Assembly: GCF_004216775.1 (NCBI RefSeq)
Contig: NZ_SGXF01000002.1
Span: 62,001 to 126,000 of the forward strand
Reading direction: 5' to 3'
DNA: 64,000 nucleotides
Source of the DNA: Cuneatibacter caecimuris
GTDB lineage: Bacteria; Bacillota; Clostridia; Lachnospirales; Lachnospiraceae
Part shown: positions 27,291 to 36,601 of the stretch, piece after piece
Position numbering within the stretch: the stretch's first letter is position 1
Layout: the number at the start of each line of letters is the position of its first letter
Translations under genes and position numbers: made by a program
Notes under the pieces: generated by a model
The model's database searches: none
What the model saw: the letters and a program-made list of their open reading frames with translations, nothing else
What the model was told of the DNA's origin: nothing

Positions 27291-29575
27291 TGCATTCGGC
27301 CGGGAAAATGGTTGATGACCAGGTCTGTGTGGCTTGTCTTTCCCTGATATATTTTTTCATTATATACTGCTGCATGTCCGAAATCATGTTCTGTCAGGTC
27401 AAAGGTACAGCTGTTTTCAGATACATTTCCATTCACCACATCCTCAAAAACCCTCAGCTGGTACCGATAAGTATCCCCCTCCGTCAGCGTATACTTCCCT
27501 GCCGGAAGATTGCCGAAAATTACCTTTTTTTCTGTATACTCTGCCGACTGCTCTACATCTTCCGGGAGGAATTCCACTGCGCGGTAATAGGTATGTTCCT
27601 TCCCGCTCACGTCTGTTCCTTCCAGGCAGATGAGAAATACCGGATTGCCGTGGGCAAATACAATATCCCCGGTTCTGATTCTCTTTGTTACCGTAAGCTG
27701 ACGAATCGCAGGCATGTTCGTCCGCTCCAGGGACCTCTCCAACACAGCAGAACCACTGCTATCTCCAGGCAGCTCTATACGTTCTGTTTCGGAATCCAGC
27801 GCATAGCCTGGCGGCGCTTTCTCCTCCCTCAGATAATATGTACCGGGACTCAGTGTAGCTGAATATGTACCGTCCCCATAATCTTCCATCTCGTATGCAA
27901 AAGCTTTACATTCTACGTCATAATACAGACGGAATTCTGCGCCCGAAAGCGGCTTTCCGCTGGCACTATCTTTTTTTCTGAGCTGAAGAAGGAAAATCTG
28001 CTGTTTATTGGTCCTGTAAACACGGCGGGCCACAGTTTCCTCTCCTGTGCTATTCCCGGTCAGATTCAGCTTTGATATTTTCTCATCCCGCGCGTAGCTG
28101 ACAGGAGGCTTATCCTCTTTTAAATAATACGTTCCCTGAACAATGCTTCCGGTGGTATAGACTCCCTTCCCCTCATCTCTCAGCGTACAAAACCGCTGTG
28201 TACAGGCTTCATCCGTATATAATCCAAAAACCGCTCCGGAAAGAGGCGCCCTCGTATCTTCATCTGATTTTTCCAGGATCAGGCAAACCTTCTGCCTCTG
28301 ATCCTGCGCATGCAGTTCTGTTGTCTTTCCCTCCATAATCTCCACTTCATAAACCGCAGGGTTGACTGCATATCCTGCCGGAGGAGAAATTTCTTTAACG
28401 TAGTATCTGCCCTCCGTCAGCCCCTTTAAATCTGCGGACCCGGTCCCTGCCATTGTTTCCGCCCGGAATGCCAGCTGTGTACAACTCCGGTCACTGTATA
28501 TCCCGTAAACAGCGCCGCCTAACGGTTCTCCCGTATCCGCGTCGGTTTTCATCAGCTTCAGATCTCCTTCAAGGCTGGGGGTCTTTCCTTTCGCTGAGGA
28601 TACCGGCCCTTTCTGAGAAACCGATGAAAGGACGCCGGCCCATTGCTTTCCGGAATTGCCCGGCCGGAAAAAATGAAAGTTTGCCCTGCTGCGTTCCGTC
28701 TGTCCTTCCGCATACGCCGAAATCTCTCTGGAACGGTTTTCTTCCGCCGGAAATCTGACGGTGATTCGAAACTCCCCGTTTCCCTGCTCCAGCTGCAGAA
28801 CACCATTCTCGGCCACGGCGTTGTTGCCGTTCACCTGAAGCTTTGCGCCATCAGGAAGGCCCTGAAACATGATTCTGCACCCTTCCAGATACAAGGCCCG
28901 CAGATGAAAGGCCATGACAAAATCGTTTCCTGATTTTTCTGTTCCTGCAAATTCAACCAGGACTTCAGGAGATGGCGCTTCTTTGCCGTCCAGGCCTGCC
29001 TGGATCAGCTGATTCAGCTGGTCCAGCGCATCCACGCCGGCTACCCGGTCCGTCAGGCCTCCGGTACGGATCTGATCCGTGGTCCAGCCTCCGCTGCCCG
29101 GCTGCTTTAACTCATCCATCACCATCCAGACAGCCATCTGTGCATTCTGTCTGGTGCATTGCCACGGAATTCCTTTGCTTTCCCAATAGGGCTGGAATAA
29201 AAGGCTGCTTTCCAGGATTCTCTGGACTGCCTCCACCGCTTCCTTGCTGAAGGTATCATACAGCATACTGCCGCTCTCAGTCCCCAGTTCCGAATAGGCT
29301 CCTCCTTCACAGGGCGCGCCCGCCCCTTCCTGCAGGCACAGGGAAGTCCTTCCGTCTTCGGTCCTGAACCAGGCAGTGCCCAGGGAAGTCCCGTCAGGAA
29401 GGCTCAGATAATTTTCATAGAGCCCCTGGGCAAGCTGTTCTGCCTGATGTACTTCCGGGAAAGTTACTTCTTCTTCTGATGCATAGGCCAAGCTTTGGCA
29501 GAGCAGACCAAGGAAACATGCTCCTGCCGCAAGCCAGCCCGACGCGCGGCGGCGTTTCCATTTTCTTTTTTGCAT
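27287..29575 (-). CDS. Thioester-domain adhesin with SpaA-type repeats
   Basis: 762 residues. Signal peptide to YAS near 32; a thioester-type domain with Cys80 (TSLCLQEG) and Gln146 (NAQMAVW, a TQxA-like motif); a linker; three SpaA-type domains starting LKLMKTDADTGEPLGGAVYG (about 338), LILEKSDEDTRAPLSGAVFG (about 432) and LQLRKKDSASGKPLSGAEFR (about 535); and a last DUF5979-like beta domain. It ends KIYQGKTSHTDLVINHFPGR with no LPxTG, membrane span or basic tail. Thioester domains of Gram-positive adhesins bond covalently to host proteins. First gene of the operon. Confidence 0.85.
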   Translation of the reverse strand: MQKRKWKRRRASGWLAAGACFLGLLCQSLAYASEEEVTFPEVHQAEQLAQGLYENYLSLPDGTSLGTAWFRTEDGRTSLCLQEGAGAPCEGGAYSELGTESGSMLYDTFSKEAVEAVQRILESSLLFQPYWESKGIPWQCTRQNAQMAVWMVMDELKQPGSGGWTTDQIRTGGLTDRVAGVDALDQLNQLIQAGLDGKEAPSPEVLVEFAGTEKSGNDFVMAFHLRALYLEGCRIMFQGLPDGAKLQVNGNNAVAENGVLQLEQGNGEFRITVRFPAEENRSREISAYAEGQTERSRANFHFFRPGNSGKQWAGVLSSVSQKGPVSSAKGKTPSLEGDLKLMKTDADTGEPLGGAVYGIYSDRSCTQLAFRAETMAGTGSADLKGLTEGRYYVKEISPPAGYAVNPAVYEVEIMEGKTTELHAQDQRQKVCLILEKSDEDTRAPLSGAVFGLYTDEACTQRFCTLRDEGKGVYTTGSIVQGTYYLKEDKPPVSYARDEKISKLNLTGNSTGEETVARRVYRTNKQQIFLLQLRKKDSASGKPLSGAEFRLYYDVECKAFAYEMEDYGDGTYSATLSPGTYYLREEKAPPGYALDSETERIELPGDSSGSAVLERSLERTNMPAIRQLTVTKRIRTGDIVFAHGNPVFLICLEGTDVSGKEHTYYRAVEFLPEDVEQSAEYTEKKVIFGNLPAGKYTLTEGDTYRYQLRVFEDVVNGNVSENSCTFDLTEHDFGHAAVYNEKIYQGKTSHTDLVINHFPGRMQ

Positions 29576-29690
29576 ATAATTCCCCCTTTGTCATGAATCA
29601 AAACAGATTCTGTTAATGGTGATTGGCGCCCGAATCGGGCAGCGAGCGCGTAGCGCTGTGAAAAGTGTGAAACTCAAGAAATGTATGGTT
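29576..29690 (-). promoter_or_regulatory. Structured 5' leader of the surface operon
   Basis: Between promoter and start codon the leader contains GCCCGA/TCGGGC (29628-29640) and AGCGC/GCGCT (29645-29657) inverted repeats. About 110 bases of untranslated leader with GC-rich hairpins in otherwise A/T-rich sequence suggests post-transcriptional control. I recognise no known riboswitch. Confidence 0.4.
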
Positions 29691-29719
29691 ACTATAGCAC
29701 CTTTTTTTCTGTTTTGCAA
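29691..29719 (-). promoter_or_regulatory. Promoter of the surface operon
   Basis: On the minus strand TTGCAA, 17 bases, TATAGT, followed by a leader of about 110 bases to the adhesin ATG at 29575. Confidence 0.5.
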
Positions 29720-29815
29720 GCTCTTTTTTTCTGCGTTATCCCCGGTATTATCAGGATTAGTTGAGTATATTTGAAGGTAAAAATCATAGAACTTCAATTA
29801 TCGAAAACCCAATAG

Positions 29816-29872
29816 AAAAAGGCCGGAATTCATCAGGATAATTGATTTTATCCATCAAAATTCCGGCCTTTC
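29816..29872. terminator. Terminator after the aminopeptidase gene
   Basis: AAGGCCGGAATT pairs with AATTCCGGCCTT and an inner GGATAA/TTATCC extends the stem. A T-run follows on the minus strand, and an A-run on the other side makes it potentially bidirectional. The remaining sequence between 29720 and 29908 shows no gene. Confidence 0.8.
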
Positions 29873-29908
29873 TATCCGCCAAAAAAAATTTATTTCACAT
29901 TAAAGCGA

Positions 29909-31141
29909 TTACAGCGCCCAATTCCCATTGCGGAATACCGGCACCTCTTTTCCATCCTTTGTTATACCGGTAACGGACAGATCTCTGGTCCCTATCATAA
30001 AATCCACGTGGTTCATGGAAAGGTTTCCGCCCCGCTCTTTCAGATCTTCTTCCTCCAGCTCTGCGCCTCCCTCCAGATTGGTAGGGTAGCAGGCGCCCAG
30101 CGCGAAATGGCAGGAAGCGTTCTCATCAAACAGCGTATTGTAAAACAGAATTCCCTGTTCCGCCACAGGGGAGGGATAAGGAACCAGCGCCGCCTCGCCC
30201 AGATGCCTGGCGCCCTCATCCATATCCAGCATGTGCTGCAGCACCTCCTGGCCTTCTTCTGCAGTAAACTCTTCCACCCTGCCGTTTTTAAACACCAGCG
30301 TGAAATTCCTGATCAAATTTCCCTGATAGCTCAGAGGCAGGGCGCTGACCAGACGGCCTTCTGCCTTCAGGCGGTGAGGCATGGTGAACACTTCCTCAGT
30401 AGGCATATTAGCGAAATATGAAATGCCATTGGGTGAAGTATCCGCACCGCCTTCCCAGCGGTGATTTTCCGGAAGCCCCACGGTGAAATCTGTACCCAGG
30501 CTGTTTTCATAGTGCAGAGAAACGAATTGATATTCATTCAGCAGCCTGCATTTTTCTCCCAGCAGCCTGCCATGCTCCTCCCAGCGTGCCACCACGTCTC
30601 CCTCTCCGATGCGCAGCGCATGAAAAATCGCCTCCCAGAGTTTTTCCATCCGCTCTTCTTTCGGACTGTCGGGGAATACCTTAGCAGCCCAGGCTTCTGA
30701 AGGCACCGCCGCCACATTCCACTTGAACTCGCTGCGCAGCATCATATCATAATACTCTTTATTGGCCTTTTCAGAGGCTTTGCCGGCTGCCGCCATCTTA
30801 CTCTGATCCACCCCTTTAAAAGCTTCCGGGTCCGTACCGGTGATGGAGATAAACGCAGCATGCTCTCTGGCATACATGAGCTGGGAATCCACCCTCCACT
30901 GCGGAAAGGTTTCAAATACCTCCATTGGCGCGTATTCATAGCGAAGGCGGGCGATTTGGTCATCGCTCCAATGTACGATCACTTCTCTGGCGCCGGCCTT
31001 ATAGAGCTCTTTTACGATCAATCTGACAAAATCCTTGCTCTCCACCGGGCAGCGCAGCACCACGTCCTGCCCTTCTTCCACGTTTACGCCGCAGCGGGCG
31101 ATCAGCCTGGCGTATTGTTCTAATTTTTCTTCAAATGTCAT
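29909..31141 (-). CDS. pepS: M29 family aminopeptidase
   Basis: 410 residues, family length. Begins MTFEEKLEQYARLIARCGVN; has SLGTDFTVGLPENHRWEGGA near 215, the ligand-bearing NMPTEEVFTMPHR near 250, EFTAEEGQ, LGEAALVPYPSP near 307 and a C-terminal MNHVDFMIGTRDLSVTG with the last metal His/Asp. M29 enzymes (AmpS/PepS, aminopeptidase T) are cytosolic two-metal exopeptidases acting on oligopeptides. The Glu, His and Asp ligands are in place. Last gene of the run from radA. Confidence 0.93.
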   Translation of the reverse strand: MTFEEKLEQYARLIARCGVNVEEGQDVVLRCPVESKDFVRLIVKELYKAGAREVIVHWSDDQIARLRYEYAPMEVFETFPQWRVDSQLMYAREHAAFISITGTDPEAFKGVDQSKMAAAGKASEKANKEYYDMMLRSEFKWNVAAVPSEAWAAKVFPDSPKEERMEKLWEAIFHALRIGEGDVVARWEEHGRLLGEKCRLLNEYQFVSLHYENSLGTDFTVGLPENHRWEGGADTSPNGISYFANMPTEEVFTMPHRLKAEGRLVSALPLSYQGNLIRNFTLVFKNGRVEEFTAEEGQEVLQHMLDMDEGARHLGEAALVPYPSPVAEQGILFYNTLFDENASCHFALGACYPTNLEGGAELEEEDLKERGGNLSMNHVDFMIGTRDLSVTGITKDGKEVPVFRNGNWAL

Positions 31142-31170
31142 TTTTTCCTCCTGAATTCAATTCACTGTTC

Positions 31171-32016
31171 TTATAAGAAAAGTCCGAAGCACACCAAAAC
31201 CAGAATGCCCAAAGCAATACGGTAATAACCGAATACAGTAAAGTCATGCTTCTTAATATAACCCACCAGGAACTTGATGGCCAGCACAGAAACGGCATAG
31301 GCGATCACCATGGCCACCGCCATGACCAGCACCTGTTCTCCGGTAAAGCTGTTGCCTTTGAGCAGATACTTGACGACCTTCAGCCCGCTGGCCCCGAACA
31401 TTACCGGAATCGCCAGGTAAAACGTATATTCCGCAGCAATATATCTGGAGCATCCGATCAGCATGGCGCCAAGAATCGTCACGCCGGAACGGGACGTGCC
31501 GGGCACCAGGGACAGGATCTGGATTAAACCAATGATCAGCGCGGTTTTATAGGTCATCTGAGAAAATCGCTGAATAGAGAATTCCCTGTTCCTGTTTCGG
31601 TATTCCAGAAGAATGAACAATACACCGTACAGGATCAGCATGACCGCAATCGTTACATGATCTCCAAAATGCGCTTCCATCCAGTCGTCAAATAACAGGC
31701 CGAACACTGCGGCAGGCAGGCATCCCACAATCACCTTTCCCCAAAGGCTGTACGTATTCTTTTTCTGCTGTACGGATTTGCTCTTCGCCCAGGGGTTCAG
31801 CTTGTTGAAATACAGGGTTACTACCGCCAGGATGGCGCCCAGCTGGATCACCACCATGAACATTTCGCTGAACTGCTCTGTAAATACTTTGGGGGCCTGG
31901 GTTGTAAACAGCTCGTCAAAAAGCAGCATATGGCCTGTGCTGCTGATAGGCAGCCATTCTGTAATCCCTTCGATAATGCCGATCAGTACGATTCTGATCC
32001 ATTCCAATAAATTCAT
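31171..32016 (-). CDS. uppP: Undecaprenyl-diphosphatase
   Basis: 281 residues, eight predicted spans. [20 protein letters not shown] at residue 13 is the first active-site block, with the catalytic Glu/Ser region, and [19 protein letters not shown] near 168 is the second with the essential Arg. It removes a phosphate from undecaprenyl pyrophosphate to recycle the lipid carrier of wall synthesis, and raises bacitracin tolerance. Overlaps the ung stop by 4 bases (ATGA). Confidence 0.97.
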   Translation of the reverse strand: MNLLEWIRIVLIGIIEGITEWLPISSTGHMLLFDELFTTQAPKVFTEQFSEMFMVVIQLGAILAVVTLYFNKLNPWAKSKSVQQKKNTYSLWGKVIVGCLPAAVFGLLFDDWMEAHFGDHVTIAVMLILYGVLFILLEYRNRNREFSIQRFSQMTYKTALIIGLIQILSLVPGTSRSGVTILGAMLIGCSRYIAAEYTFYLAIPVMFGASGLKVVKYLLKGNSFTGEQVLVMAVAMVIAYAVSVLAIKFLVGYIKKHDFTVFGYYRIALGILVLVCFGLFL

Positions 32017-32705
32017 GCCTGATCCTCCTTGTGCAGATTTTCAATCTGCCAGTCAATTTCTTCCAGCCCGTTTTCTTTCAGAAAAGTATTTGCTTTGCTG
32101 AAAGGACGGCTCCCGAAAAATCCCCGGAACGCGGACAGCGGGCTGGGATGAGGCGCTTCCAGAATCAGATGCCTGGGATTGTTCAGCATGGCCTTTTTGC
32201 TCTGGGCGGGCTTTCCCCAGAGAATGAACACGATGGGCCGGTCCTGCTGATTTAAAATATGTATTGCAGCGTCTGTAAATTCCTCCCAGCCGATTCCCCG
32301 ATGGGAAAAGGCCTGGTGGGCCCGCACCGTCAGCACCGTATTCAGCAGCAGCACGCCCTGCTCCGCCCATTTGACCAGATAACCGTTGTCAGGAATATAG
32401 CAGCCCAGATCGTCATGCAGCTCCTGATAGATGTTCACCAGGGACGGCGGAATCTCCACCTCCGGCTTCACAGAAAAGCAAAGCCCATGCGCCTGCCCTT
32501 CTCCGTGGTAGGGGTCCTGCCCCAGGATCACCACTTTGACCTTCGAAAGAGGGGTCAGGTGAAAGGCGGAGAAAATCTCTTCAGATGCAGGGTACACACG
32601 GTATGTCTCATATTCTTTTTTAATTGTCTGATATAATTTTGCGTAATATGGTTTATGGAATTCCGGAGCCAGAGGCTCCAGCCAGTCATTGGAAATCGCT
32701 CCCAT
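32013..32705 (-). CDS. ung: Uracil-DNA glycosylase, family 1
   Basis: 230 residues. Water-activating loop [18 protein letters not shown] near 61 (catalytic Asp), LLNTVLTVR near 120, and the Leu/His loop [18 protein letters not shown] near 187. Removes uracil from DNA to begin base-excision repair. Preceded by hisF by 14 bases and coupled to uppP, so this housekeeping run is probably one transcript. Confidence 0.97.
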   Translation of the reverse strand: MGAISNDWLEPLAPEFHKPYYAKLYQTIKKEYETYRVYPASEEIFSAFHLTPLSKVKVVILGQDPYHGEGQAHGLCFSVKPEVEIPPSLVNIYQELHDDLGCYIPDNGYLVKWAEQGVLLLNTVLTVRAHQAFSHRGIGWEEFTDAAIHILNQQDRPIVFILWGKPAQSKKAMLNNPRHLILEAPHPSPLSAFRGFFGSRPFSKANTFLKENGLEEIDWQIENLHKEDQA

Positions 32706-32719
32706 CTCGTCCTCCTGTA

Positions 32720-33481
32720 TTACAGCCGGACCGGGATGCCCCGTCCGGACAGATATTTTTTCAGCTCCATGATTTCCAGCTCTTTATAATGGAACAGAGA
32801 AGCTGCCAGGGCCGCGTCCGCCCCGCCCTCTGTCAGCGCGTCATAAAAATGTTCCTTTGTTCCTGCCCCTCCGGAAGCGATCAGAGGGATTTTCACCGCC
32901 TCCGCAATGGTCCTGTTCAGCTGATTATCATAGCCAGCCTTTGTTCCGTCCCCGTCCATGCTGGTCAAAAGAATTTCTCCTGCTCCCATTTTTTCCGCCA
33001 GAACGGCCCATTCCAGAGCGTCCAACCCCGTATCGATCCTTCCGCCGTTTTTAAACACGTTCCAGCCGCTGCCATCCGCCCGCTTCCTGGCGTCAATAGC
33101 CACCACCACGCACTGGCTTCCGAATTTATCCGCAGCCTCGCTGATCAGTTCCGGCCGGTCAATGGCGGAAGAATTGACAGAAATTTTATCTGCTCCTTCC
33201 CGGAGAATGGCGCGGAAATCTTCCACAGACCGGATTCCTCCTCCTACCGTAAAGGGAATAAATACTTTTTCCGCCACCCGCCGGACCATATCGATCATAA
33301 TGGAACGAGCATCTGAGGAGGCGGTGATATCCAGAAATACCAGTTCATCCGCGCCGGATTCATCATAGGCCGCGGCGATCTCCACCGGATCTCCCGCGTC
33401 CCGCAGATCTACAAAGTTCACTCCCTTTACCACCCGCCCTCCGTGGACGTCCAGACAGGGAATAATTCGTTTTGTATGCAT
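32720..33481 (-). CDS. hisF: Imidazole glycerol phosphate synthase, cyclase subunit
   Basis: 253 residues, a (beta-alpha)8 barrel. Catalytic Asp11 in [15 protein letters not shown] and the second Asp in [15 protein letters not shown] near 130; phosphate site [10 protein letters not shown] near 202. With HisH it makes imidazole glycerol phosphate and AICAR from PRFAR, linking histidine and purine synthesis. Starts 3 bases after hisH. No other his genes are in the window. Confidence 0.97.
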   Translation of the reverse strand: MHTKRIIPCLDVHGGRVVKGVNFVDLRDAGDPVEIAAAYDESGADELVFLDITASSDARSIMIDMVRRVAEKVFIPFTVGGGIRSVEDFRAILREGADKISVNSSAIDRPELISEAADKFGSQCVVVAIDARKRADGSGWNVFKNGGRIDTGLDALEWAVLAEKMGAGEILLTSMDGDGTKAGYDNQLNRTIAEAVKIPLIASGGAGTKEHFYDALTEGGADAALAASLFHYKELEIMELKKYLSGRGIPVRL

Positions 33482-33483
33482 AT

Positions 33484-34104
33484 TCAGCGCTCCTCCCTTG
33501 TTACAGCCAAAAAATTCTTCAATATCTGCAGCCCCACTCTGCTGCTTTTTTCCGGGTGGAACTGGCAGGCAAACAGGTTCCCCGCCTCCACTGAAGCGTG
33601 TATTCTGGTCCCGTATTCTGTCGCAGCCGCCACTATGCCTTCCTCTTCCGCCTTCAGATAATAGGAATGAACGAAATACACATAGGGCTGCTCTTCCAGC
33701 CCTGCGAACAGTCTGGCTTTAGGAGCCACTTCCAGGGAATTCCATCCGATATGCGGAATCTTCAGCCCTTTTCCTTCCGGCAGGCGCAGGATTTTGCCCT
33801 TCAGCAATCCAAGACCGGCTGAGCCGGGGCTCTCCTCGCTTTCTTCAAATAAAAGCTGCTGGCCCAGGCAAATTCCCAGAAAAGGGATTCCGGATTCCAC
33901 GGCCTGGCGGATCGGCTCCTCCAGCCCATATTGCCGGATCTTTTCCATGGCGTCTCCAAACGATCCCACCCCCGGCAGAATGACATGGTCTGCGGACAGG
34001 ATTTTTTCCGGGTCCCTTGTGATTTCCGCCTGTTCTCCCACCGCTTCCAGGGCTTTCTCCACGCTGCGCAGGTTGCCTGCATCATAGTCAATAATTGCTG
34101 TCAT
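33484..34104 (-). CDS. hisH: Imidazole glycerol phosphate synthase, glutaminase subunit
   Basis: 206 residues, class I amidotransferase. Starts [20 protein letters not shown]; nucleophile Cys in [14 protein letters not shown] near 80; His/Glu pair in [12 protein letters not shown] near 183. Supplies ammonia to HisF. Its start overlaps the upstream gene's stop by 4 bases (ATGA). Confidence 0.97.
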   Translation of the reverse strand: MTAIIDYDAGNLRSVEKALEAVGEQAEITRDPEKILSADHVILPGVGSFGDAMEKIRQYGLEEPIRQAVESGIPFLGICLGQQLLFEESEESPGSAGLGLLKGKILRLPEGKGLKIPHIGWNSLEVAPKARLFAGLEEQPYVYFVHSYYLKAEEEGIVAAATEYGTRIHASVEAGNLFACQFHPEKSSRVGLQILKNFLAVTREER

Positions 34105-34622
34105 TTGTTTTCCTCCATGCCGCAGAGCTCTAAAATAAAATCCACGCTGTTTTCTTTCACCGCCAGGCTCCTCCCGGACAGTTCCGCCGCCGTCTGAGGA
34201 AACTTCTCATTTACCCGTACCAGACAGGCCTTCTGATTGAGAAAACACACTTTTTCAAAAGGCCAGCGCATCAGAGCCGGATTCAGAAAGCCTTCTCCCA
34301 GCTCCAGTATCATCAGGCTCCTGTTCAGCGTCATGGAAAGCCACTTCTGATAAGCTTCCCAGCTTTTCCCTTCTCCGTCCCGGGCAGGAGCGGCCAGATG
34401 GTCGGAAGGAATTCCGCAGGATTCGGCCGCAGGATTTTGCTGGGAAGTTAAGATATAATAATCTTTTCCTTCCAGCAGGACGGACAGCCCCTGGTATGCC
34501 CTGCGCACCTTATCCGGAACATCCCCGTCAGAGCCGCATTTCCACTCCCCGCCGACGCCTATCAGCACTTTTTGTGCATCAGCAATTTTTTCTTTCAGTC
34601 CTGTCAATTCTTTTATATCCAT
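34101..34622 (-). CDS. Sirtuin-like domain protein of unknown function
   Basis: 173 residues from MDIKELTGLKEKIADA (34622). KVLIGVGGEWKC near 18 resembles the sirtuin/Rossmann GAGxS loop with changes. YYILTSQQNPAAESCGIP and MILELGEGFLNPALMRWPFE recall the NAD-binding half of SIR2-like proteins, but the catalytic His-containing motif and the zinc ribbon are missing. I therefore do not predict deacetylase activity. Located between radA and hisH in the same transcript. Confidence 0.6.
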   Translation of the reverse strand: MDIKELTGLKEKIADAQKVLIGVGGEWKCGSDGDVPDKVRRAYQGLSVLLEGKDYYILTSQQNPAAESCGIPSDHLAAPARDGEGKSWEAYQKWLSMTLNRSLMILELGEGFLNPALMRWPFEKVCFLNQKACLVRVNEKFPQTAAELSGRSLAVKENSVDFILELCGMEENK

Positions 34623-34656
34623 TCTCGTCTCCCGTGTCTTTCGCTCTCCCGCAGAA

Positions 34657-36021
34657 TCACCCAATCAGCGCAGCGGCTTCCCGTATATTCTTTACCCCTT
34701 CGCAGCGGATTCCGGCCGGGATCTGCAGCCCCTCCATGCCGGAGGCGGGCAGGATACATCTTGTAAAACCCAGCTTTGCCGCCTCATTCACCCGCTGCTG
34801 CACCATGCTCACAGAACGCACTTCTCCGGAAAGCCCCACCTCCCCGAAGATCATCGTTCCTTCGTTCACAGGCTGTTCCCGCATGCTGGAGACCACCGCT
34901 GTCACAATCGCCAGATCCAAAGCAGGTTCATTCAGGCGCAGGCCTCCTGTCACATTCACATAAGCGTCGCATTCCGACAGATGCAGTCCCAGCCTTTTTT
35001 CCAGCACAGCCAGAAGCAGATTAAATCTGTTGTAATCTGTTCCGGCGGCGGTGCGCCTGGGCATGCCAAAATTCGTTTTGCAGACCAGCGCCTGAACCTC
35101 TAACAGCAGCGGCCTTGTTCCTTCCATCGCACAGGCCACCACGGAGCCGGAAGCGCCCTCCGGCCTTCCTTCCAGCATATAGGCAGAAGGATTTTCCACC
35201 TGCTCCAGCCCCTGCTCCAGCATCTCGAAAACCCCGATTTCGTTTGTAGAGCCAAAACGGTTCTTCACCGCCCGAAGGATACGGTACATTGCGGAACGCT
35301 CCCCTTCAAAGTACAGCACCGTATCCACCATATGTTCCAGAACCCTGGGCCCCGCCACCATGCCCTCTTTTGTCACATGGCCCACCAGGAATATGGTGAC
35401 ACCGCTGCCTTTTGCAATCTGCATCAGCATGCCGGTGCATTCCCGGACCTGGCTGACGCTGCCGGGCGCGGCTGAAATATCTTCCCGGAACATGGTCTGA
35501 ATAGAATCAATCACTGCCACCTCCGGCTTCCACCGCTCAATGGCCTCCTGAACCGCGTCCAGGCTGGTCTCGCACAAAAGAGCGAGTTCCCCGCCCTCTA
35601 CCCCCAGGCGCCCGGCCCTCATTTTGATCTGTTTCAGGGACTCCTCCCCTGATATATAGAGCACTTTCCGGTTGGCAGCCAGATTCCTGCAGGTCTGCAA
35701 AAGAAGGGTGGATTTTCCGATTCCAGGATCGCCGCCTACCAGCACCAGAGAACCGTGCACCAGCCCTCCGCCAAGCACCCGGTCAAGCTCTGTCATCCCG
35801 GTGCTCATCCTGGCTTCCTGCTCCATGGAAATTTCTTTCAGATACTGTATTTCGGAAGGCTTTTTTCTGGCCGCTGTCTTTCCGGGTGCCTGCCCTTTCG
35901 GCGCGGCCGGTTCCTCCACCATGGTGTTCCAGGCCCGGCATGCCGGGCACTGGCCCATCCATTTTGCCGATTCATAACCGCATTCTTTACAAAAAAATGC
36001 GGTGGTTTTCGCCTTTGCCAT
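34657..36021 (-). CDS. radA: DNA repair protein RadA
   Basis: 454 residues from MAKAKTTAFFCKECG (36021); the ORF upstream to 36099 overlaps a hairpin and is not needed. N-terminal zinc finger FFCKECGYESAKWMGQCPAC, Walker A GGDPGIGKSTLL near 93, the RadA KNRFG motif (VKNRFGSTNEIG) near 250, and a C-terminal Lon-protease-like domain (DAYVNVTGGLRLNEPALDLA). RadA drives branch migration in recombination and helps process stalled forks. Confidence 0.96.
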   Translation of the reverse strand: MAKAKTTAFFCKECGYESAKWMGQCPACRAWNTMVEEPAAPKGQAPGKTAARKKPSEIQYLKEISMEQEARMSTGMTELDRVLGGGLVHGSLVLVGGDPGIGKSTLLLQTCRNLAANRKVLYISGEESLKQIKMRAGRLGVEGGELALLCETSLDAVQEAIERWKPEVAVIDSIQTMFREDISAAPGSVSQVRECTGMLMQIAKGSGVTIFLVGHVTKEGMVAGPRVLEHMVDTVLYFEGERSAMYRILRAVKNRFGSTNEIGVFEMLEQGLEQVENPSAYMLEGRPEGASGSVVACAMEGTRPLLLEVQALVCKTNFGMPRRTAAGTDYNRFNLLLAVLEKRLGLHLSECDAYVNVTGGLRLNEPALDLAIVTAVVSSMREQPVNEGTMIFGEVGLSGEVRSVSMVQQRVNEAAKLGFTRCILPASGMEGLQIPAGIRCEGVKNIREAAALIG

Positions 36022-36043
36022 ATTTTCTCCTCCACAAACCGAC

Positions 36044-36089
36044 AAAGGGGGTGCCGCACCGTTCTGTCCTTCCAGTGCGCGGCATCCCC
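36044..36089 (-). terminator. Hairpin after the gene at 36110
   Basis: GGGGATGCCGCGCAC pairs with GGTGCGGCACCCCC on the minus strand, followed by CTTTGTC. It lies between that gene's stop and the radA start, partly in the radA leader. The T-run is short, so it could be an attenuator. Confidence 0.5.
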
Positions 36090-36109
36090 GTCGCTGCATA
36101 GCCTTACGG

Positions 36110-36526
36110 TTATGCTAATTTATGAATTTCCACCTGAGAAGCGTTGCCTGGTTCCAGTTCCACGCTGACCACCAGCTTGCCTCCCATGTTCGTCTCCATG
36201 TTGCCGGCATTGACGCCGTCCACCGTTACACGGTATACCGCGTCTTCTTCCAGTTCCACGGTTATCTGCGCATCTTCCGCGCCTTCTACCTCAAACTGCA
36301 TCCCCTCTCCGGTCGCGGAAAAGTGCGTCACAGCTGTCCCCGGCACGGACTCGTATACAAACATCCCGTTTCGCTCCAGTTTGGTAATTTCCCTGCAGGT
36401 TTTCACCTTGTAGAGATCCCCCTCATGTTCGTAGTTGTCTGCCTTTGCCTTGGCAGGCAGCTCGTAATTTCCAAAGCTGATGCTGCCGTCTTCCTCTGTG
36501 CGAATCAATTCTGTTACAACCGCCAT
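36110..36526 (-). CDS. Conserved Clostridia protein of unknown function
   Basis: 138 residues, all-beta, no signal. Begins MAVVTELIRTEEDGSISFGN; GDLYKVKTCREITKLERNGM near 55, VYESVPGTAVTHF near 76, and a C-terminal METNMGGKLVVSVELE strand. Similar proteins in related genomes are sometimes labelled endosialidase, for which I see no catalytic basis. Single gene between clpC and radA. Confidence 0.6.
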   Translation of the reverse strand: MAVVTELIRTEEDGSISFGNYELPAKAKADNYEHEGDLYKVKTCREITKLERNGMFVYESVPGTAVTHFSATGEGMQFEVEGAEDAQITVELEEDAVYRVTVDGVNAGNMETNMGGKLVVSVELEPGNASQVEIHKLA

Positions 36527-36601
36527 CGGTCAAATCCTCCTGCTTTTTCTTTTGCCTTACCGCCTGAATCCTGCTCAAAAACGCATGATCCTCTTGAAGC
36601 A

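Noticed and set aside
27287-29575. CRISPR array or DNA-level tandem repeats in the adhesin gene.
   Set aside because: The SpaA domains repeat at protein level only; the DNA copies are diverged and spacing is not array-like. I saw no CRISPR array anywhere in the window.
34657-36099. radA starting at 36099.
   Set aside because: The extra 26 codons overlap a hairpin and precede the conserved MAKAKTTAFFCKECG start; 36021 gives the usual length.
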